From NCBI GenBank assembly GCA_944326705.1, contig CALVEY010000003.1:1-64000 (forward strand): DNA of 64,000 bases, given 5' to 3'. Source of the stretch: an uncultured Mucispirillum sp. (GTDB taxonomy: Bacteria > Chrysiogenota > Deferribacteres > Deferribacterales > Mucispirillaceae). A program made the translations under genes and the position numbers. This document shows, in pieces, positions 43,736 through 54,218 of this stretch; the first letter of the stretch is position 1, and the number at the start of each line of letters is the position of its first letter. The notes under the pieces are model-generated. The model saw only the letters and a list, made by a program, of their open reading frames with translations. It had not been told where the DNA came from and searched no databases.

Positions 43736-46045
43736 TTATTTTAGAACAAGCGCTCTTACTTCATCAAAAGTAGAAACAAGCTTGAATTCCATTTCATTTC
43801 TAACATCTTCTGGGATATCCGTCAAGTCTTTTTCGTTTTGGGTAGGGCAGATTACTGTTCTTATGCCAGCGCGGTGTGCCGCAAGCACTTTTTCTTTAAG
43901 CCCGCCAATCTGTAAAACTTTACCCCTTAATGTTATTTCTCCTGTCATAGCTATTTTACAGTTTGCTTTTCTTTCTGATACTGCTGATAAAATAGCTGTA
44001 GCCATTGTTATGCCTGCTGATGGTCCGTCTTTTGGCACTGCACCTTCTGGCACATGTAAATGTATATCAAAATCTTTAAACCTGTAAGCCGGCACTCCTG
44101 CATCACTAGCTATGCTTTTTACTACTGAATAAGCAATATTTGCAGATTCTTTCATTACATCGCCAAGATGACCTGTTACAATCAGTTTGCCGCTGCCTTC
44201 AAAAAGTGCCACTTCTATCTGCAGTAAATCACCGCCATACTGTGTCCAGGCAAGCCCTGTTGCAACCCCCATTTCTTCATCATCATATACTCCGCCGATT
44301 CTAAATTTTCTTGGTCCTAAATATTCCCTTGTTAATTTATCATCAACTTCTATATGCTCTATGCTTTCATCAGTAACAAGTTTTTTTACACTTTTTCTGA
44401 TTAATGATGCAATATTTCTTTCAAGTGAGCGCACACCTGCTTCTTTTGTGTAATATGTTATAAGTTCCATTACAGCGCTGTCTGTTACTGTAATTTTACC
44501 TTCTTCCACATTATGCTCTTTTAATTCCTTAGGGATTAAAAAGCCCCGTGCAATATGCAGTTTTTCCTGCTCAGTATAGCCTGAAAGGCGTATAACTTCC
44601 ATTCTGTCTAAAAGCGGTGCTGGAATAGTTTCCAGTGAGTTTGCTGTTGTAATAAAAAACACTTTTGATAAGTCCAGCTCTGTTTCAAGATAATGGTCAG
44701 TAAATGTGTTATTCTGCTCTGGGTCTAAAGCTTCAAGTAAAGCTGACGCTGGGTCGCCCCTGTAATCTGAGCCTATTTTATCTATTTCATCAAGTAAAAA
44801 TACAGGGTTCATACTGCCTGCTTTTTTCATAGACTGCACAATTTTACCAGGAAGAGCGCCAATATATGTTCTTCTATGGCCTCTGATTTCTGCTTCATCT
44901 CTTACACCGCCCATACTCATGCGCACAAATTTTCTGCCCATAGCATCTGCAATAGAGCGTGCAAGTGATGTTTTACCAACTCCCGGCGGACCTACAAAGC
45001 ATATAATAGAGCCTTTCATATTTTCAGAATATTTCCTGACAGATAAAAACTCTAATATTCTTTCTTTTGGTTTTTCTAAGCCGTAGTGGTCTTTATTAAG
45101 CACTTCTTCTGCATGCTTAATATCTATTATATCTTCTGTTTTAATATTCCATGGCAGGCTTACAATCCAGTCAAGATAGTTGCGGACAACTGTTGTTTCT
45201 GCACTCATTGGCGGCATAAAGCGAAGTTTTTTCAGCTCTTTTTCTGCCCTGTCTTTTACCTGCTCAGGCATATCCATTTCTTTTATCTTCTGCTCTATCT
45301 CATCAATATCTGCTTTATAGTCATCTTCTTTGCCCATCTCTTTTTGGATAGCTTTCATCTGCTCATTTAAGTAGTATTCCTTTTGAGACTGGCTCATGCG
45401 TGCTTTTACTCTGTTTTTTATACGGTCATCTATTTTTAAAAGCTCCAGTTCTGTCTGGATAAGCTCCATAACCTTTTCTGCACGCTCAATAGGGTTATTA
45501 ATATCTAATACACTTTGAAAATCCTGTGCTTTTACTTTAAGATTAGCTGCAATCATAAAAGTAAGCCTTGTTAAGTTTTCTGATTGTATTATATTGTTAT
45601 ATAATTCCTGATTAACACGCTTTGTCTGCCCAACATAAGTTTCAAAGTTTTTAACAAGCATAAATCTGGCAGTATCCATATCTTTTATATCTGCCTGCTC
45701 GTCTTCTATTAACTCTACATCAGCAAAATAACAGTCATCATCAAGGTTAAGACTTGTCATTTTTGCTCTTTTTAAGCCTTCTATTAATACTTTAACATTG
45801 CCATCAGGCAGCTGCAGAGTCTGCAGGACTCTTGCGATAACACCTGTTTCATTTAAATCATCCTGCGCTGGGTTATCTGTTGCTGCATCTTTTTGCAGTG
45901 TGAGAAAAAGCCTTTTATCAGTTGTATTTGCAATATGCAGAGCTTTCACAGAACGAGGTCTGCCCACAAAAATAGGCATAATCATATGAGGAAATACTAC
46001 CACATCTCGTAAAGGGATAACTGTAAACTGTTCTTTTTGACTCAT
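43736..46045 (-). CDS. lon: ATP-dependent protease Lon
   Basis: Lon degrades misfolded and regulatory proteins in the cytoplasm. The 769-residue product has the N-terminal substrate domain (FTVIPLRDVVVFPHMIMPIF), the AAA+ domain with Walker A GPPGVGKTSLARSI and Walker B VFLLDEIDKIG, and the C-terminal protease domain. The catalytic Ser lies in KDGPSAGITMA and the paired Lys in GEITLRGKVLQIGGLKEKVL. It follows clpX by 23 bases and is probably co-transcribed with it. Confidence 0.98.
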   Translation of the reverse strand: MSQKEQFTVIPLRDVVVFPHMIMPIFVGRPRSVKALHIANTTDKRLFLTLQKDAATDNPAQDDLNETGVIARVLQTLQLPDGNVKVLIEGLKRAKMTSLNLDDDCYFADVELIEDEQADIKDMDTARFMLVKNFETYVGQTKRVNQELYNNIIQSENLTRLTFMIAANLKVKAQDFQSVLDINNPIERAEKVMELIQTELELLKIDDRIKNRVKARMSQSQKEYYLNEQMKAIQKEMGKEDDYKADIDEIEQKIKEMDMPEQVKDRAEKELKKLRFMPPMSAETTVVRNYLDWIVSLPWNIKTEDIIDIKHAEEVLNKDHYGLEKPKERILEFLSVRKYSENMKGSIICFVGPPGVGKTSLARSIADAMGRKFVRMSMGGVRDEAEIRGHRRTYIGALPGKIVQSMKKAGSMNPVFLLDEIDKIGSDYRGDPASALLEALDPEQNNTFTDHYLETELDLSKVFFITTANSLETIPAPLLDRMEVIRLSGYTEQEKLHIARGFLIPKELKEHNVEEGKITVTDSAVMELITYYTKEAGVRSLERNIASLIRKSVKKLVTDESIEHIEVDDKLTREYLGPRKFRIGGVYDDEEMGVATGLAWTQYGGDLLQIEVALFEGSGKLIVTGHLGDVMKESANIAYSVVKSIASDAGVPAYRFKDFDIHLHVPEGAVPKDGPSAGITMATAILSAVSERKANCKIAMTGEITLRGKVLQIGGLKEKVLAAHRAGIRTVICPTQNEKDLTDIPEDVRNEMEFKLVSTFDEVRALVLK

Positions 46046-46068
46046 AATTTTACAACCTTATTTATTTT

Positions 46069-47397
46069 TTATGCAGTTTCCTGCCCGTTTTCAGCAGGTT
46101 TTGGCATTTTAAATTCTTCTGCATCTTTTTCGTTTATTTCTTCTTTGCTGTTATCATCAATTCTTACTAATATTGGCTCTGCCTTATCAGTGATAACTTC
46201 TTCATTAATGATACACTCTCTTATGCTGCCTGCTTCTGATGGGATTTTATACATAACATCAAGCATAGCATCTTCTAATATAGAGCGAAGCCCCCTTGCA
46301 CCTGTTTTGCGTTTGATTGCAAGTTTTGCTACAGCACGAAGAGCATTTTCTGTAAAAGTAAGTTTTACATCGTCAAAACCAAGCATAGCTTCATACTGTT
46401 TAATAAGTGAGTTATGCGGCTCTACTAATATGCGGACAAGTGCATCTTCATCAAGCTCATCAAGGGCAGCAGTTATTGGCAGCCTGCCTACAAATTCAGG
46501 GATAAGCCCGTATTTTACAAAATCATCTGGTTCAAGCTGTTTTAAAAGCTCCATACGCTTCATATTTTTAGCGTTTTTAGTATTTTCGCCGTCAACTGCA
46601 CCAAAACCAAGAGTTTTTTTGCCTACACGCCTTTTAATGATATCTTCCATACCGTCAAAAGCACCACCGCATATAAAAAGAATATTTGTAGTATCAACCT
46701 GTATATATTCCTGCTGCGGATGTTTTCTGCCGCCCTGTGGTGGAACATTTGCCACTGTGCCTTCTATAATTTTTAAAAGTGCCTGCTGAACACCCTCACC
46801 AGAAACATCTCTTGTTATAGACGGACTGTCGCCTTTTTTAGATATTTTATCTATCTCATCAATAAAGATTATGCCGCGCTCTGCCATTTCTACATTATGG
46901 TCTGCATTCTGCAGAAGTTTAAGAACTACATTTTCTACATCTTCGCCCACATAACCTGCTTCTGTTAATGTAGTAGCATCTGCTATTGCAAAAGGCACAT
47001 TTAAAAGCCTTGCTAATGTTCTTGCAAGCAGTGTTTTACCAGTGCCTGTTGAGCCTATAAGTAAAATATTGCTTTTTTCAAGCTCTACATCGCTTTTAGA
47101 TGCATACTGAATACGCTTATAGTGGTTATATACTGCAACACTTAAAACACGCTTTGCATCGTCCTGACCAATAACATATTCATTTAATTTTTTATGGATT
47201 TCTTCAGGAGTTGGAAGGTCAATATATGCCTGCTCTTCTCCATTATATTTTGTATCTTCTAAAATAACTTCCTGACATAACTGCACACAACTGTCGCAAA
47301 TGTATGTTCCTTCCTGCTGTCCTGCTATAAGTTTTTTTACTTCATCTCTGCCTTTGTTGCAAAAAGAACAGCGGATATCATCATCAAATCTAGACAT
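46069..47397 (-). CDS. clpX: Clp protease ATPase subunit ClpX
   Basis: ClpX unfolds proteins for ClpP. The 442 residues include an N-terminal C4 zinc domain ([14 protein letters not shown] and CDSCVQLC, residues 11-40), Walker [14 protein letters not shown], Walker [11 protein letters not shown], and the IGF-loop equivalent [11 protein letters not shown] that docks to ClpP. A Glu- and Lys-rich C-terminal tail follows. A terminator lies between clpP and clpX, so clpX has its own promoter in 47398-47615, which holds no gene. Confidence 0.98.
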   Translation of the reverse strand: MSRFDDDIRCSFCNKGRDEVKKLIAGQQEGTYICDSCVQLCQEVILEDTKYNGEEQAYIDLPTPEEIHKKLNEYVIGQDDAKRVLSVAVYNHYKRIQYASKSDVELEKSNILLIGSTGTGKTLLARTLARLLNVPFAIADATTLTEAGYVGEDVENVVLKLLQNADHNVEMAERGIIFIDEIDKISKKGDSPSITRDVSGEGVQQALLKIIEGTVANVPPQGGRKHPQQEYIQVDTTNILFICGGAFDGMEDIIKRRVGKKTLGFGAVDGENTKNAKNMKRMELLKQLEPDDFVKYGLIPEFVGRLPITAALDELDEDALVRILVEPHNSLIKQYEAMLGFDDVKLTFTENALRAVAKLAIKRKTGARGLRSILEDAMLDVMYKIPSEAGSIRECIINEEVITDKAEPILVRIDDNSKEEINEKDAEEFKMPKPAENGQETA

Positions 47398-47615
47398 TAT
47401 TTCCTCCAGAATGTATCTGTAAACTAAAAAATTATATCGGTATTTTTTTAAATTATATTATATATTTTTACACTTATACTACTTATGCGCATATTAATAT
47501 AATATATAATATAAATAATGCAATAAAAGATTATCTTAATATACACATTGCATATAAAATATAATATACGCTAAATTTTAGCAATTGGTTATAATATTCC
47601 TGTGTCTGTGGCTTT

Positions 47616-47650
47616 TTTACCAAAAAAGCCACCTAATGCAGGTGGCTTTG
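47616..47650 (-). terminator. Terminator between clpP and clpX
   Basis: AAAGCCACCT / AGGTGGCTTT with a 5-base loop (47625-47649) is followed on the minus strand by a T run. It ends the tig-clpP transcript. Confidence 0.85.
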
Positions 47651-47672
47651 TATATTATATTTTATATTCTTG

Positions 47673-48263
47673 TCAAGCGCGTTTTTCAAATACATTATCA
47701 ATTAAGCCATACTCTTTTGCTTCTGCACTGCTCATAAAATAATCACGCTCAGTATCAGCAGCAACTTTTTCATAAGGCTGGCCTGTATTTGCAGATAAAA
47801 TTCTGTTTAAATGCTCTTTTGTTTTGATAATCTCATTAGTTTGAATAAGAATATCAGTTGCCTGGCCTCTAAAACCGCCTGATGGCTGGTGTATCATAAT
47901 GCGGGCATTAGGCACTGCAGAGCGTTTACCTTTTGCACCTGCTGCAAGTAAAAATGCACCCATGCTGGCAGCCTGACCTAAGCATATTGTTGCCACATCA
48001 GGTTTAATATAGTTCATAGTGTCGTATATTGCCATACCTGATGTAATAACCCCACCTGGAGAGTTAATGTATAAATAAATATCTTTATCAGGGTCATCAG
48101 CTTCTAAAAATAAAAGCTGAGCACATATTATATTTGCCACATGGTCATCAACTTCTGTGCCAAGAAATATTATTCTGTCTTTTAAAAGGCGGGAATATAT
48201 ATCATATGAACGCTCGCCGCCTCTGCCTGTCTGCTCTATAACGTAAGGTACATAATAGCTCAT
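47673..48263 (-). CDS. clpP: Clp protease proteolytic subunit ClpP
   Basis: ClpP forms the barrel-shaped serine protease. The 196 residues include the catalytic Ser in [11 protein letters not shown], His in MIHQPSGG, and Asp in ERDYFMSS. The N terminus ([20 protein letters not shown]) is of the usual type. It follows tig by 18 bases with an AGGGAG site and shares its transcript. Confidence 0.98.
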   Translation of the reverse strand: MSYYVPYVIEQTGRGGERSYDIYSRLLKDRIIFLGTEVDDHVANIICAQLLFLEADDPDKDIYLYINSPGGVITSGMAIYDTMNYIKPDVATICLGQAASMGAFLLAAGAKGKRSAVPNARIMIHQPSGGFRGQATDILIQTNEIIKTKEHLNRILSANTGQPYEKVAADTERDYFMSSAEAKEYGLIDNVFEKRA

Positions 48264-48281
48264 CTTAAAGCTCCCTAAGTA

Positions 48282-49751
48282 TTACTCTGCTGAATCTTCT
48301 TTCTTTTTAGAAGTTCTAGTTTTTTTAGGTTTTTCTTCAGCTTCTGTTTCTGTTTCTGCTTTTTTAGCAGATGCTTTTTTCTTAGGTTTTTCTTCTTTTT
48401 TGTCTTCTTCTTTTTGTGCTGCTGCAGCTGCTGCCTTTGAAGCTTCGTATTCTTTTTTAGTCATTTTAGATTCTTCAGCTTTATTTACACCAGCTAAGAA
48501 TTTATATACTTTATCACCTAATATATCATTACGAACTGCTTCCATCTGCATTTGTGCTTCAAGCTCTTTTTTGATTTCTTCTACTGTTCTGCCTTGAAGC
48601 TCAGCATGGAAAGAAAGGAAGTTATTAATATCTTCTTCTTCAACAGCAATGTTTTCAAGTTTAGCTACTTCATTAATAACGATAGCCTGTTTAACCTGCT
48701 CTTCAGCCTGAGCAAGATATCTTTGAGCCATCATTTCAAAAGAAATGCCAACTTGTTCTGGGTTTAAGCCCATTTGATAGAACTGGTTCATTGCATTAAA
48801 TGCAAGACGGTCTGACTGTTCTTTTACAAATGAATATGGCACTTCAAATGGATTTTCTTTAACAATCTGCTCTAAAATCTGACCGAAAGCTTCTAACTGT
48901 GTAGCTTTATCAGCTTCTGTCTGCAGACCTTTTTTAAGTTTGCCTTTTAAGTCATCAAGACCTTTGCTGTTAGGGTCTATATCGCGAGCAAAGTCATCAT
49001 TGATTTCTGGTTTAACTTTTTCTTTTATTTCATGAACAGTAACAGTGAAAACAACATCTTTTCCTGCTAATTCTGCACTATTATATTCTTTAGGGAAAGT
49101 AAGATTTAAATCTTTTGTTTCGCCTTTTTTCATACCAACAACGCCATCTTCAAAGCCTGGAATAAACTGGCCGCTGCCAATATTTAAAGAGAAGCCTTTT
49201 GCTGTGCCGCCATCAAAAGCAACACCATCTTTTTTACCTTCAAAATCAATAACTGCTACATCGCCTTTTTGAACTGTATCTCTGTTTTCTACTGGTTCAT
49301 AAGTCATATCTCTTTCTTGTAAAGTGATAAGTGCATCTTCAATATCAGCATCGCTGATTTCTACAGTAACTTTTTTAAAGTTGAAATCTTTATATTTATT
49401 AAGCTCTACTTTTGGGAAAACATCAACTCTTGCAGTAAATGAAATAGGTTTGTTTTCTTCAAACACTACATCAGAAATATGAGCCTGAGATATTGGCACT
49501 ATATTATTAGAAGTTAATGCGTCCTGCACAGCTTCATTTATAACTTTTTCAATAGCCTGAGATTTAATTTGATGAGAAAATTGTTTTCTAGCGATTTCTC
49601 TAGGTGCTTTACCTGGGCGGAAACCATGGATTTTTGCTTTTGGAAGCAGTGTATCCAGCTCTTTATCTGCTGCTTTTTCAAAAACTTCATAAGGGATTTC
49701 TACCAAAAGCTCTTTTTGGGAACGCTCTGCATCATTAACTTGAACTTTCAT
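48282..49751 (-). CDS. tig: Trigger factor (ribosome-bound chaperone and PPIase)
   Basis: Trigger factor binds the ribosome exit tunnel and assists folding. The 489 residues contain the ribosome-binding signature HGFRPGKAP near residue 41, the FKBP-type PPIase domain (GDVAVIDFEGKKDGVAFDGG, about 160-245), and the C-terminal chaperone arms. The final 60 residues are a low-complexity Lys/Glu/Ala-rich tail (EEKPKKKASAKKAETETE), longer than usual, so the protein exceeds the common 430-450. It follows the tRNA-Gly gene on the same strand. Confidence 0.96.
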   Translation of the reverse strand: MKVQVNDAERSQKELLVEIPYEVFEKAADKELDTLLPKAKIHGFRPGKAPREIARKQFSHQIKSQAIEKVINEAVQDALTSNNIVPISQAHISDVVFEENKPISFTARVDVFPKVELNKYKDFNFKKVTVEISDADIEDALITLQERDMTYEPVENRDTVQKGDVAVIDFEGKKDGVAFDGGTAKGFSLNIGSGQFIPGFEDGVVGMKKGETKDLNLTFPKEYNSAELAGKDVVFTVTVHEIKEKVKPEINDDFARDIDPNSKGLDDLKGKLKKGLQTEADKATQLEAFGQILEQIVKENPFEVPYSFVKEQSDRLAFNAMNQFYQMGLNPEQVGISFEMMAQRYLAQAEEQVKQAIVINEVAKLENIAVEEEDINNFLSFHAELQGRTVEEIKKELEAQMQMEAVRNDILGDKVYKFLAGVNKAEESKMTKKEYEASKAAAAAAQKEEDKKEEKPKKKASAKKAETETEAEEKPKKTRTSKKKEDSAE

Positions 49752-49815
49752 AAGGACTCCTTAAAATAAATAAAAAGTAATATATATATTATTGAATTAT
49801 TAGAAGCAAAAAAAG

Positions 49816-49888
49816 AGCGGGTGACGGGACTCGAACCCGCGACCTCAACCTTGGCAAGGTCACGCTCTACCAACTGAGCTACACCCGC
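49816..49888 (-). tRNA. tRNA-Gly (anticodon GCC)
   Basis: On the minus strand the acceptor GCGGGTG / CACCCGC, D arm, anticodon stem-loop with GCC and T arm (GCGGG TTCGAGT CCCGT) fold well. No CCA is encoded. It is the last of three tRNA genes before tig. Confidence 0.96.
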
Positions 49889-49917
49889 TTATATGCAAGA
49901 AATGACTAAATTGTGTA

Positions 49918-49998
49918 TGCGGATGAAGGGACTCGAACCCCCACGCCGAAGACACTAGATCCTAAGTCTAGCGCGTCTACCAATTCCGCCACATCCGC
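49918..49998 (-). tRNA. tRNA-Leu (anticodon UAG)
   Basis: The minus strand folds as a class II tRNA: acceptor GCGGATG / CATCCGC, anticodon loop CTTAGGA (TAG), and a long variable arm around TGTCTTCGGCGT. Its length is 81 bases without CCA. Confidence 0.95.
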
Positions 49999-50012
49999 GT
50001 AATCTGTAAAAG

Positions 50013-50086
50013 GGTGGATGACGGGGCTCGAACCCGCGACAACAGGAGCCACAATCCTGGACTCTACCAACTGAGCTACATCCACC
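50013..50086 (-). tRNA. tRNA-His (anticodon GUG)
   Basis: The minus strand shows acceptor GTGGATG / CATCCAC with the extra 5' G (G-1) facing C73 that defines tRNA-His. The anticodon loop TTGTGGC carries GTG. Confidence 0.95.
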
Positions 50087-50109
50087 GTGCTATCTCATTA
50101 GAGTTAAGA

Positions 50110-50138
50110 CTTATAATACTTTTTTTAAATGTTGTCAA
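50110..50138 (-). promoter_or_regulatory. Sigma-70 promoter of the tRNA-His-Leu-Gly cluster
   Basis: On the minus strand TTGACA, 17 bases and TATAAG lie about 17-25 bases before tRNA-His. The strong -35 box suits stable RNA genes. Confidence 0.8.
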
Positions 50139-50174
50139 GCAAAAAATTTTAACTTTTTAAATATCTGCTTATAA

Positions 50175-52343
50175 TTAAGGTATTTTAGTCCATTTGCCAT
50201 ATATTGTGCCAGATGTATCTGTCCATCTACTTTTATTTGTAAATATATGGTCTGCTTTAAATCTGTAATCTATTTCTCTTCCTGGTGCTGCTTCAAAATT
50301 TTTTGCCGTTACATAAAGCCCGCCCCAAGGCTTACTGTGGTCTAATGTTATTTCATAAGTAGGTATTGTGCCTGCTTCATTATTTGCTGATAAGGCAGCT
50401 TTACCGTTTACCATATTTTCTTCTGCCACATCTTCTGCCATATATGCAGGGATAGTTAACTTAGTTGCTTTTTTAAATATAGTATTATCTATACGAACTA
50501 CTGGTGCAGAAGCATTATATTTTCTTATTTCTGTTATTTCTGCCTGCTGAGTTTTTAGATTATATTTTATATAAATATCAAAGTATACCACCTGAGTAAA
50601 AAGTGAGCCTTCTTCATAGTCACTCTGCACTGTTGTTTTAAAGTATACTTCATCAAGACTGCCACTGTATGTATTATTGCTGTATTGATACTGCAGCCTT
50701 ACAGGGTTGCCGTTTAAAGTAATTATTTTATTATTTTTTGGCTGATTAACTGTAACATCATAGCACAATAAATCTTTCTGTGTGCTGTCGGTACATTCCA
50801 TTGGTGTATTTAATGGAATCTGAGCAATTGTTGCAATATGAATATTTTCATAAGGGGTTAAGCTTTTAGACCTGGCTTCAAGCATTATACTTGTTACAGG
50901 AATATTTGTTGCCAGTTTAAAATTTATACTGCCTTCTGCATCAACAGTTGTAGTATTATCCATTATAGGATTTTTATAGGCTTCATTTATTTCTTTTGAT
51001 ATTTTTTCCATAAATGCTCTGTATTTTGGTGCAAAAGAAATGCTGCTTATTTCTCCAAACCTTTCGCTGTATACAGGGTCAAGTGATGATGATAAACCAC
51101 CTTCCCCCTCATATATAACTAATGCTCTGTTATCTAATACTGCATCTTTTATAGATTTTTGTAACTGCTCCACTTCCTGAGTATAATCTATATTAAAATA
51201 TTCATTCTGCTGGTTAAGCCTTTCTGCAAATGTATATAAATCTGCCTGACCTAAATCATAAATAACAGCATTTTTACCTGATAAAAATATATTACTTCTT
51301 ACTTTTACAGGGTTTTGGTTATAGTCACTTTCAAGCTTTGTAAAAAGATTATCTAAAGATAAAGATACGGCTTCCATTTTACTTGTATCTATTGCATTAA
51401 TATCTGCTGAAAGTATATTTTTTGTATTATTATCAACATTGTTGTAACTTCTGCTTATAAAAGAATCAAGCACTGCAGTATATGCTTTTTCTGCAGTGTA
51501 ATCGCCTTTTGCAAGCTCTTTTATTAAATCTGCCACCTGCCAGGAAACAAATGGCTGGCTTGATTCTGAACCTACAAAATAATTTGTATATTTGCTTAAG
51601 GAATGAACCCATTCTGCATTACTCATAAGACATGATATCTGCACAATAATATCAAACTTAAAATCAGGGTTTTGCAGTTTCTGTCTTACAAGTTCCATAG
51701 CCTCAGCAATATCCTGTGGTTTTATGTCAGCAAGATAACCGTCACCGCCAATACCTAAAATAGAGCCGCCCCCATGGCTGAAAAAAACAAGTATATATCT
51801 ATCTGACTGGTTTTCCTGAATAGATTTTACTAATAAATCAGATATAACTTCAGGTTTACCCATATCTATACAGTTTTCAGTAATATTATCTTCAGGAAAA
51901 TATGCCTTTGTATAGCATGATAAGCCTGCATTTTCTATTTCCTTTATACTGTTATTTGTAATCTGCCACCTTTTTACATTGTTAAAATCAAGTATAGGGA
52001 AAGTTTTTTCCTGCTCGCTGTATTTTCCTTCGCTGTGGTCAATATGACCAGCACCTGTAATAAAAGATACCTTTGTATTATTATCATTAACAACTTCTGC
52101 AGTGCTTAATGCCATATAATTTACAAAAGTAACGCCTTTTGCTTTTTCATCATCAATATTATCATACATATTGAAAAAAAGGCTGTCATCACCTTCTGAA
52201 TTCATAGCAGGGAAATAACCAATAACTGTTACATTTTCAACTTTATCTGCAATTTCTGTATTATTACTATTATCAGAAGAACATGATACTGTGATAAATG
52301 CACATAAAATAAGAAATAATTTAAAATAATATACTTTCTTCAT
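50175..52343 (-). CDS. Clostripain-family (C11) cysteine peptidase lipoprotein
   Basis: The 722-residue product has a lipoprotein signal (ILCAFITVSCSS, Cys near residue 21). The clostripain-type domain has the catalytic His in FFSHGGGS (near residue 190) and Cys in IVQISCLMSNAEW (near residue 238), the C11 His-Cys order with a beta strand before each. The C-terminal 300 residues are beta-rich and of unknown fold. It would be a membrane-anchored secreted protease, perhaps acting on host or envelope proteins. C11 enzymes often autoactivate at an Arg or Lys; I cannot place the cleavage site. Confidence 0.85.
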   Translation of the reverse strand: MKKVYYFKLFLILCAFITVSCSSDNSNNTEIADKVENVTVIGYFPAMNSEGDDSLFFNMYDNIDDEKAKGVTFVNYMALSTAEVVNDNNTKVSFITGAGHIDHSEGKYSEQEKTFPILDFNNVKRWQITNNSIKEIENAGLSCYTKAYFPEDNITENCIDMGKPEVISDLLVKSIQENQSDRYILVFFSHGGGSILGIGGDGYLADIKPQDIAEAMELVRQKLQNPDFKFDIIVQISCLMSNAEWVHSLSKYTNYFVGSESSQPFVSWQVADLIKELAKGDYTAEKAYTAVLDSFISRSYNNVDNNTKNILSADINAIDTSKMEAVSLSLDNLFTKLESDYNQNPVKVRSNIFLSGKNAVIYDLGQADLYTFAERLNQQNEYFNIDYTQEVEQLQKSIKDAVLDNRALVIYEGEGGLSSSLDPVYSERFGEISSISFAPKYRAFMEKISKEINEAYKNPIMDNTTTVDAEGSINFKLATNIPVTSIMLEARSKSLTPYENIHIATIAQIPLNTPMECTDSTQKDLLCYDVTVNQPKNNKIITLNGNPVRLQYQYSNNTYSGSLDEVYFKTTVQSDYEEGSLFTQVVYFDIYIKYNLKTQQAEITEIRKYNASAPVVRIDNTIFKKATKLTIPAYMAEDVAEENMVNGKAALSANNEAGTIPTYEITLDHSKPWGGLYVTAKNFEAAPGREIDYRFKADHIFTNKSRWTDTSGTIYGKWTKIP

Positions 52344-52489
52344 ACTACATAACCTGTAAATATATATTTTTGGTAATATATGATATTTTACATGTTTATG
52401 CCATAATTATTTTTAGTATGCTAAAATATTTCTTTTAAAATATGTTTTTTTGCTATATATAATTTTATAAATTTTTAAAGGCTGATGAT

Positions 52490-54013
52490 ATGAATAAAGA
52501 ATTAATGTATAATTTTATTAATAAGTGGTATGGGCAGGTGCTGCTTACTCTCTTATCTGCCCTGCTTTTAATATTATCTACTGCAGGCTTTGGTCTGTCT
52601 TTTACTGTATTTTTTGCGTTTATTCCACTTTTATTTGCATTAAATGCTGAAAAAAGCCGTCCAGTTATTACAGGCTGGCTGTTAGGGTTTTTATACTGGG
52701 CAGTATGCCTTTCATGGATGATGATAACTTTTGGATATTTTGGCGGAGCGCCGCTTCCTGCTGCCTTTGGATTATTAATGTTTATAGCATTATCAGGCGG
52801 GTTTTTCTTTTTTGTGCCATTTACTTATGCAGCAGCTAAAATCAGCAAAAATCCAATTATATTATCACTTATATTTGTTATGCTTGAAGCCATAAAAGGC
52901 AAAGTATTTTTTGGCGGCGTGCCTTGGCTTAACCTGGCACAATCTCAGTATCAAAATACATTAATAGTGCAGAATGTTTCAGTATTTGGCGAATACGGAC
53001 TTTCTTTTATTATCATGCTTATAAACTTCTTTTTATATTACATTATAAAAGATTATAAAAATAAAAAAAAATATTACATGCTTGCATCTGCTGTTATCAT
53101 TATGATACTTCCAGGAATATACAGAACGATAAACCCTGTACCGTATACTGATACAAAAAAAATAGCTGTTGTGCAGCCAGCATACAAACAGGAAATTAAG
53201 TGGGATAATAACTACAGAATACAAATAATTAACGAAGTAAACAGTCTTGTACTTAAAGCTTATAATGCTGATGTAGATATGATAGTGCTTCCAGAAAGCT
53301 CATACCCTGCAAAAGTGCTTGCTACTGATATGATAATGTCTGTTCTTAATAAAGTTTCAGAAAAAACACCTGTTATTTTTGGTGCTGACAGAAGAATGAA
53401 TATAGATAATAAAAGCAGACTTTTTAATACTATGGTGCTGCTTGATAATAAATCACTTTCTTTTTATGATAAACGCCACCTGACACCATTTGGCGAATAT
53501 TTCCCATTTGAAAAACTGCTTGCCCCTGTAAAAGAATTTTTCTTCGGTCCTGGTGATATGTTCAGCCCTGGAGAAAAAGCAACTGTGCTTGCCTCATCTA
53601 AAACTGGAATATATGCAGGACCTGTAATATGTTTTGAAAGTGCATTTTCTTCACTTGCAGGCGAGCCTGTCCGAATGGGCGCTAATATGCTTGTAATTAT
53701 ATCTAATGATACATGGTTTGGTAAAAATCAGGGAAGAATACAGCATTTAGCAGTGGATACTATCCGCTCAGTAGAATATGGCAGAAGTGCAGTTAGAGCT
53801 ACTCAGGACGGGATAAGTGCTTTTATTATGCCTGATGGAAAAATACCATTAAAAGAAGATAAACAGATACCTGCAATATTAATATATGATGTGCCTGTTA
53901 CAAATTTTATGACATTTTACAGCCTTGCAGGCAATATTTGGATTGCAATTCTTATACCTTTGCTTTATTATCAAATGAAAAGAAAAAAGAAAAAGGATAA
54001 TTTAAATGGATAA
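52490..54013 (+). CDS. lnt: Apolipoprotein N-acyltransferase Lnt
   Basis: Lnt adds the third acyl chain to lipoproteins, matching the many lipoproteins in this window. The 507-residue product has about seven membrane segments in its first 220 residues, then a nitrilase-like periplasmic domain. The catalytic triad is visible as Glu in VLPESSYPAK, Lys in YDKRHLTPFGEYFP and Cys in PVICFESAF. The length is typical. The next small gene begins 8 bases before its stop, so translation is coupled to it and to tatA. Confidence 0.96.
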   Translation: MNKELMYNFINKWYGQVLLTLLSALLLILSTAGFGLSFTVFFAFIPLLFALNAEKSRPVITGWLLGFLYWAVCLSWMMITFGYFGGAPLPAAFGLLMFIALSGGFFFFVPFTYAAAKISKNPIILSLIFVMLEAIKGKVFFGGVPWLNLAQSQYQNTLIVQNVSVFGEYGLSFIIMLINFFLYYIIKDYKNKKKYYMLASAVIIMILPGIYRTINPVPYTDTKKIAVVQPAYKQEIKWDNNYRIQIINEVNSLVLKAYNADVDMIVLPESSYPAKVLATDMIMSVLNKVSEKTPVIFGADRRMNIDNKSRLFNTMVLLDNKSLSFYDKRHLTPFGEYFPFEKLLAPVKEFFFGPGDMFSPGEKATVLASSKTGIYAGPVICFESAFSSLAGEPVRMGANMLVIISNDTWFGKNQGRIQHLAVDTIRSVEYGRSAVRATQDGISAFIMPDGKIPLKEDKQIPAILIYDVPVTNFMTFYSLAGNIWIAILIPLLYYQMKRKKKKDNLNG

Positions 54014-54218
54014 TCAATACATTCTTATAAGCCTGAATTACTTTGAAATATTAATTGTTGCATTAGTTTTATTATATGCTTTTTTATTTACTGAAAAAAA
54101 GTATTTTACTAAAATGATTTTTTCTGCTATTAATAAGTCAATACTCTGGCTTAGGGGTATTGTTAAAAATAAGAAATATAGTCAAGACACTAAGTCTGAT
54201 GATATGGAGGAAAAATAA
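54006..54218 (+). CDS. Small single-pass membrane protein
   Basis: The 70-residue product has one membrane segment (residues 5-28, ISLNYFEILIVALVLLYAFLF) and a basic C-terminal half. It overlaps the end of lnt by 8 bases and its stop overlaps the start of tatA by one base, so it is translated as part of that unit. I recognise no family. A link to Tat or lipoprotein processing is only suggested by position. Confidence 0.6.
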   Translation: MDNQYILISLNYFEILIVALVLLYAFLFTEKKYFTKMIFSAINKSILWLRGIVKNKKYSQDTKSDDMEEK

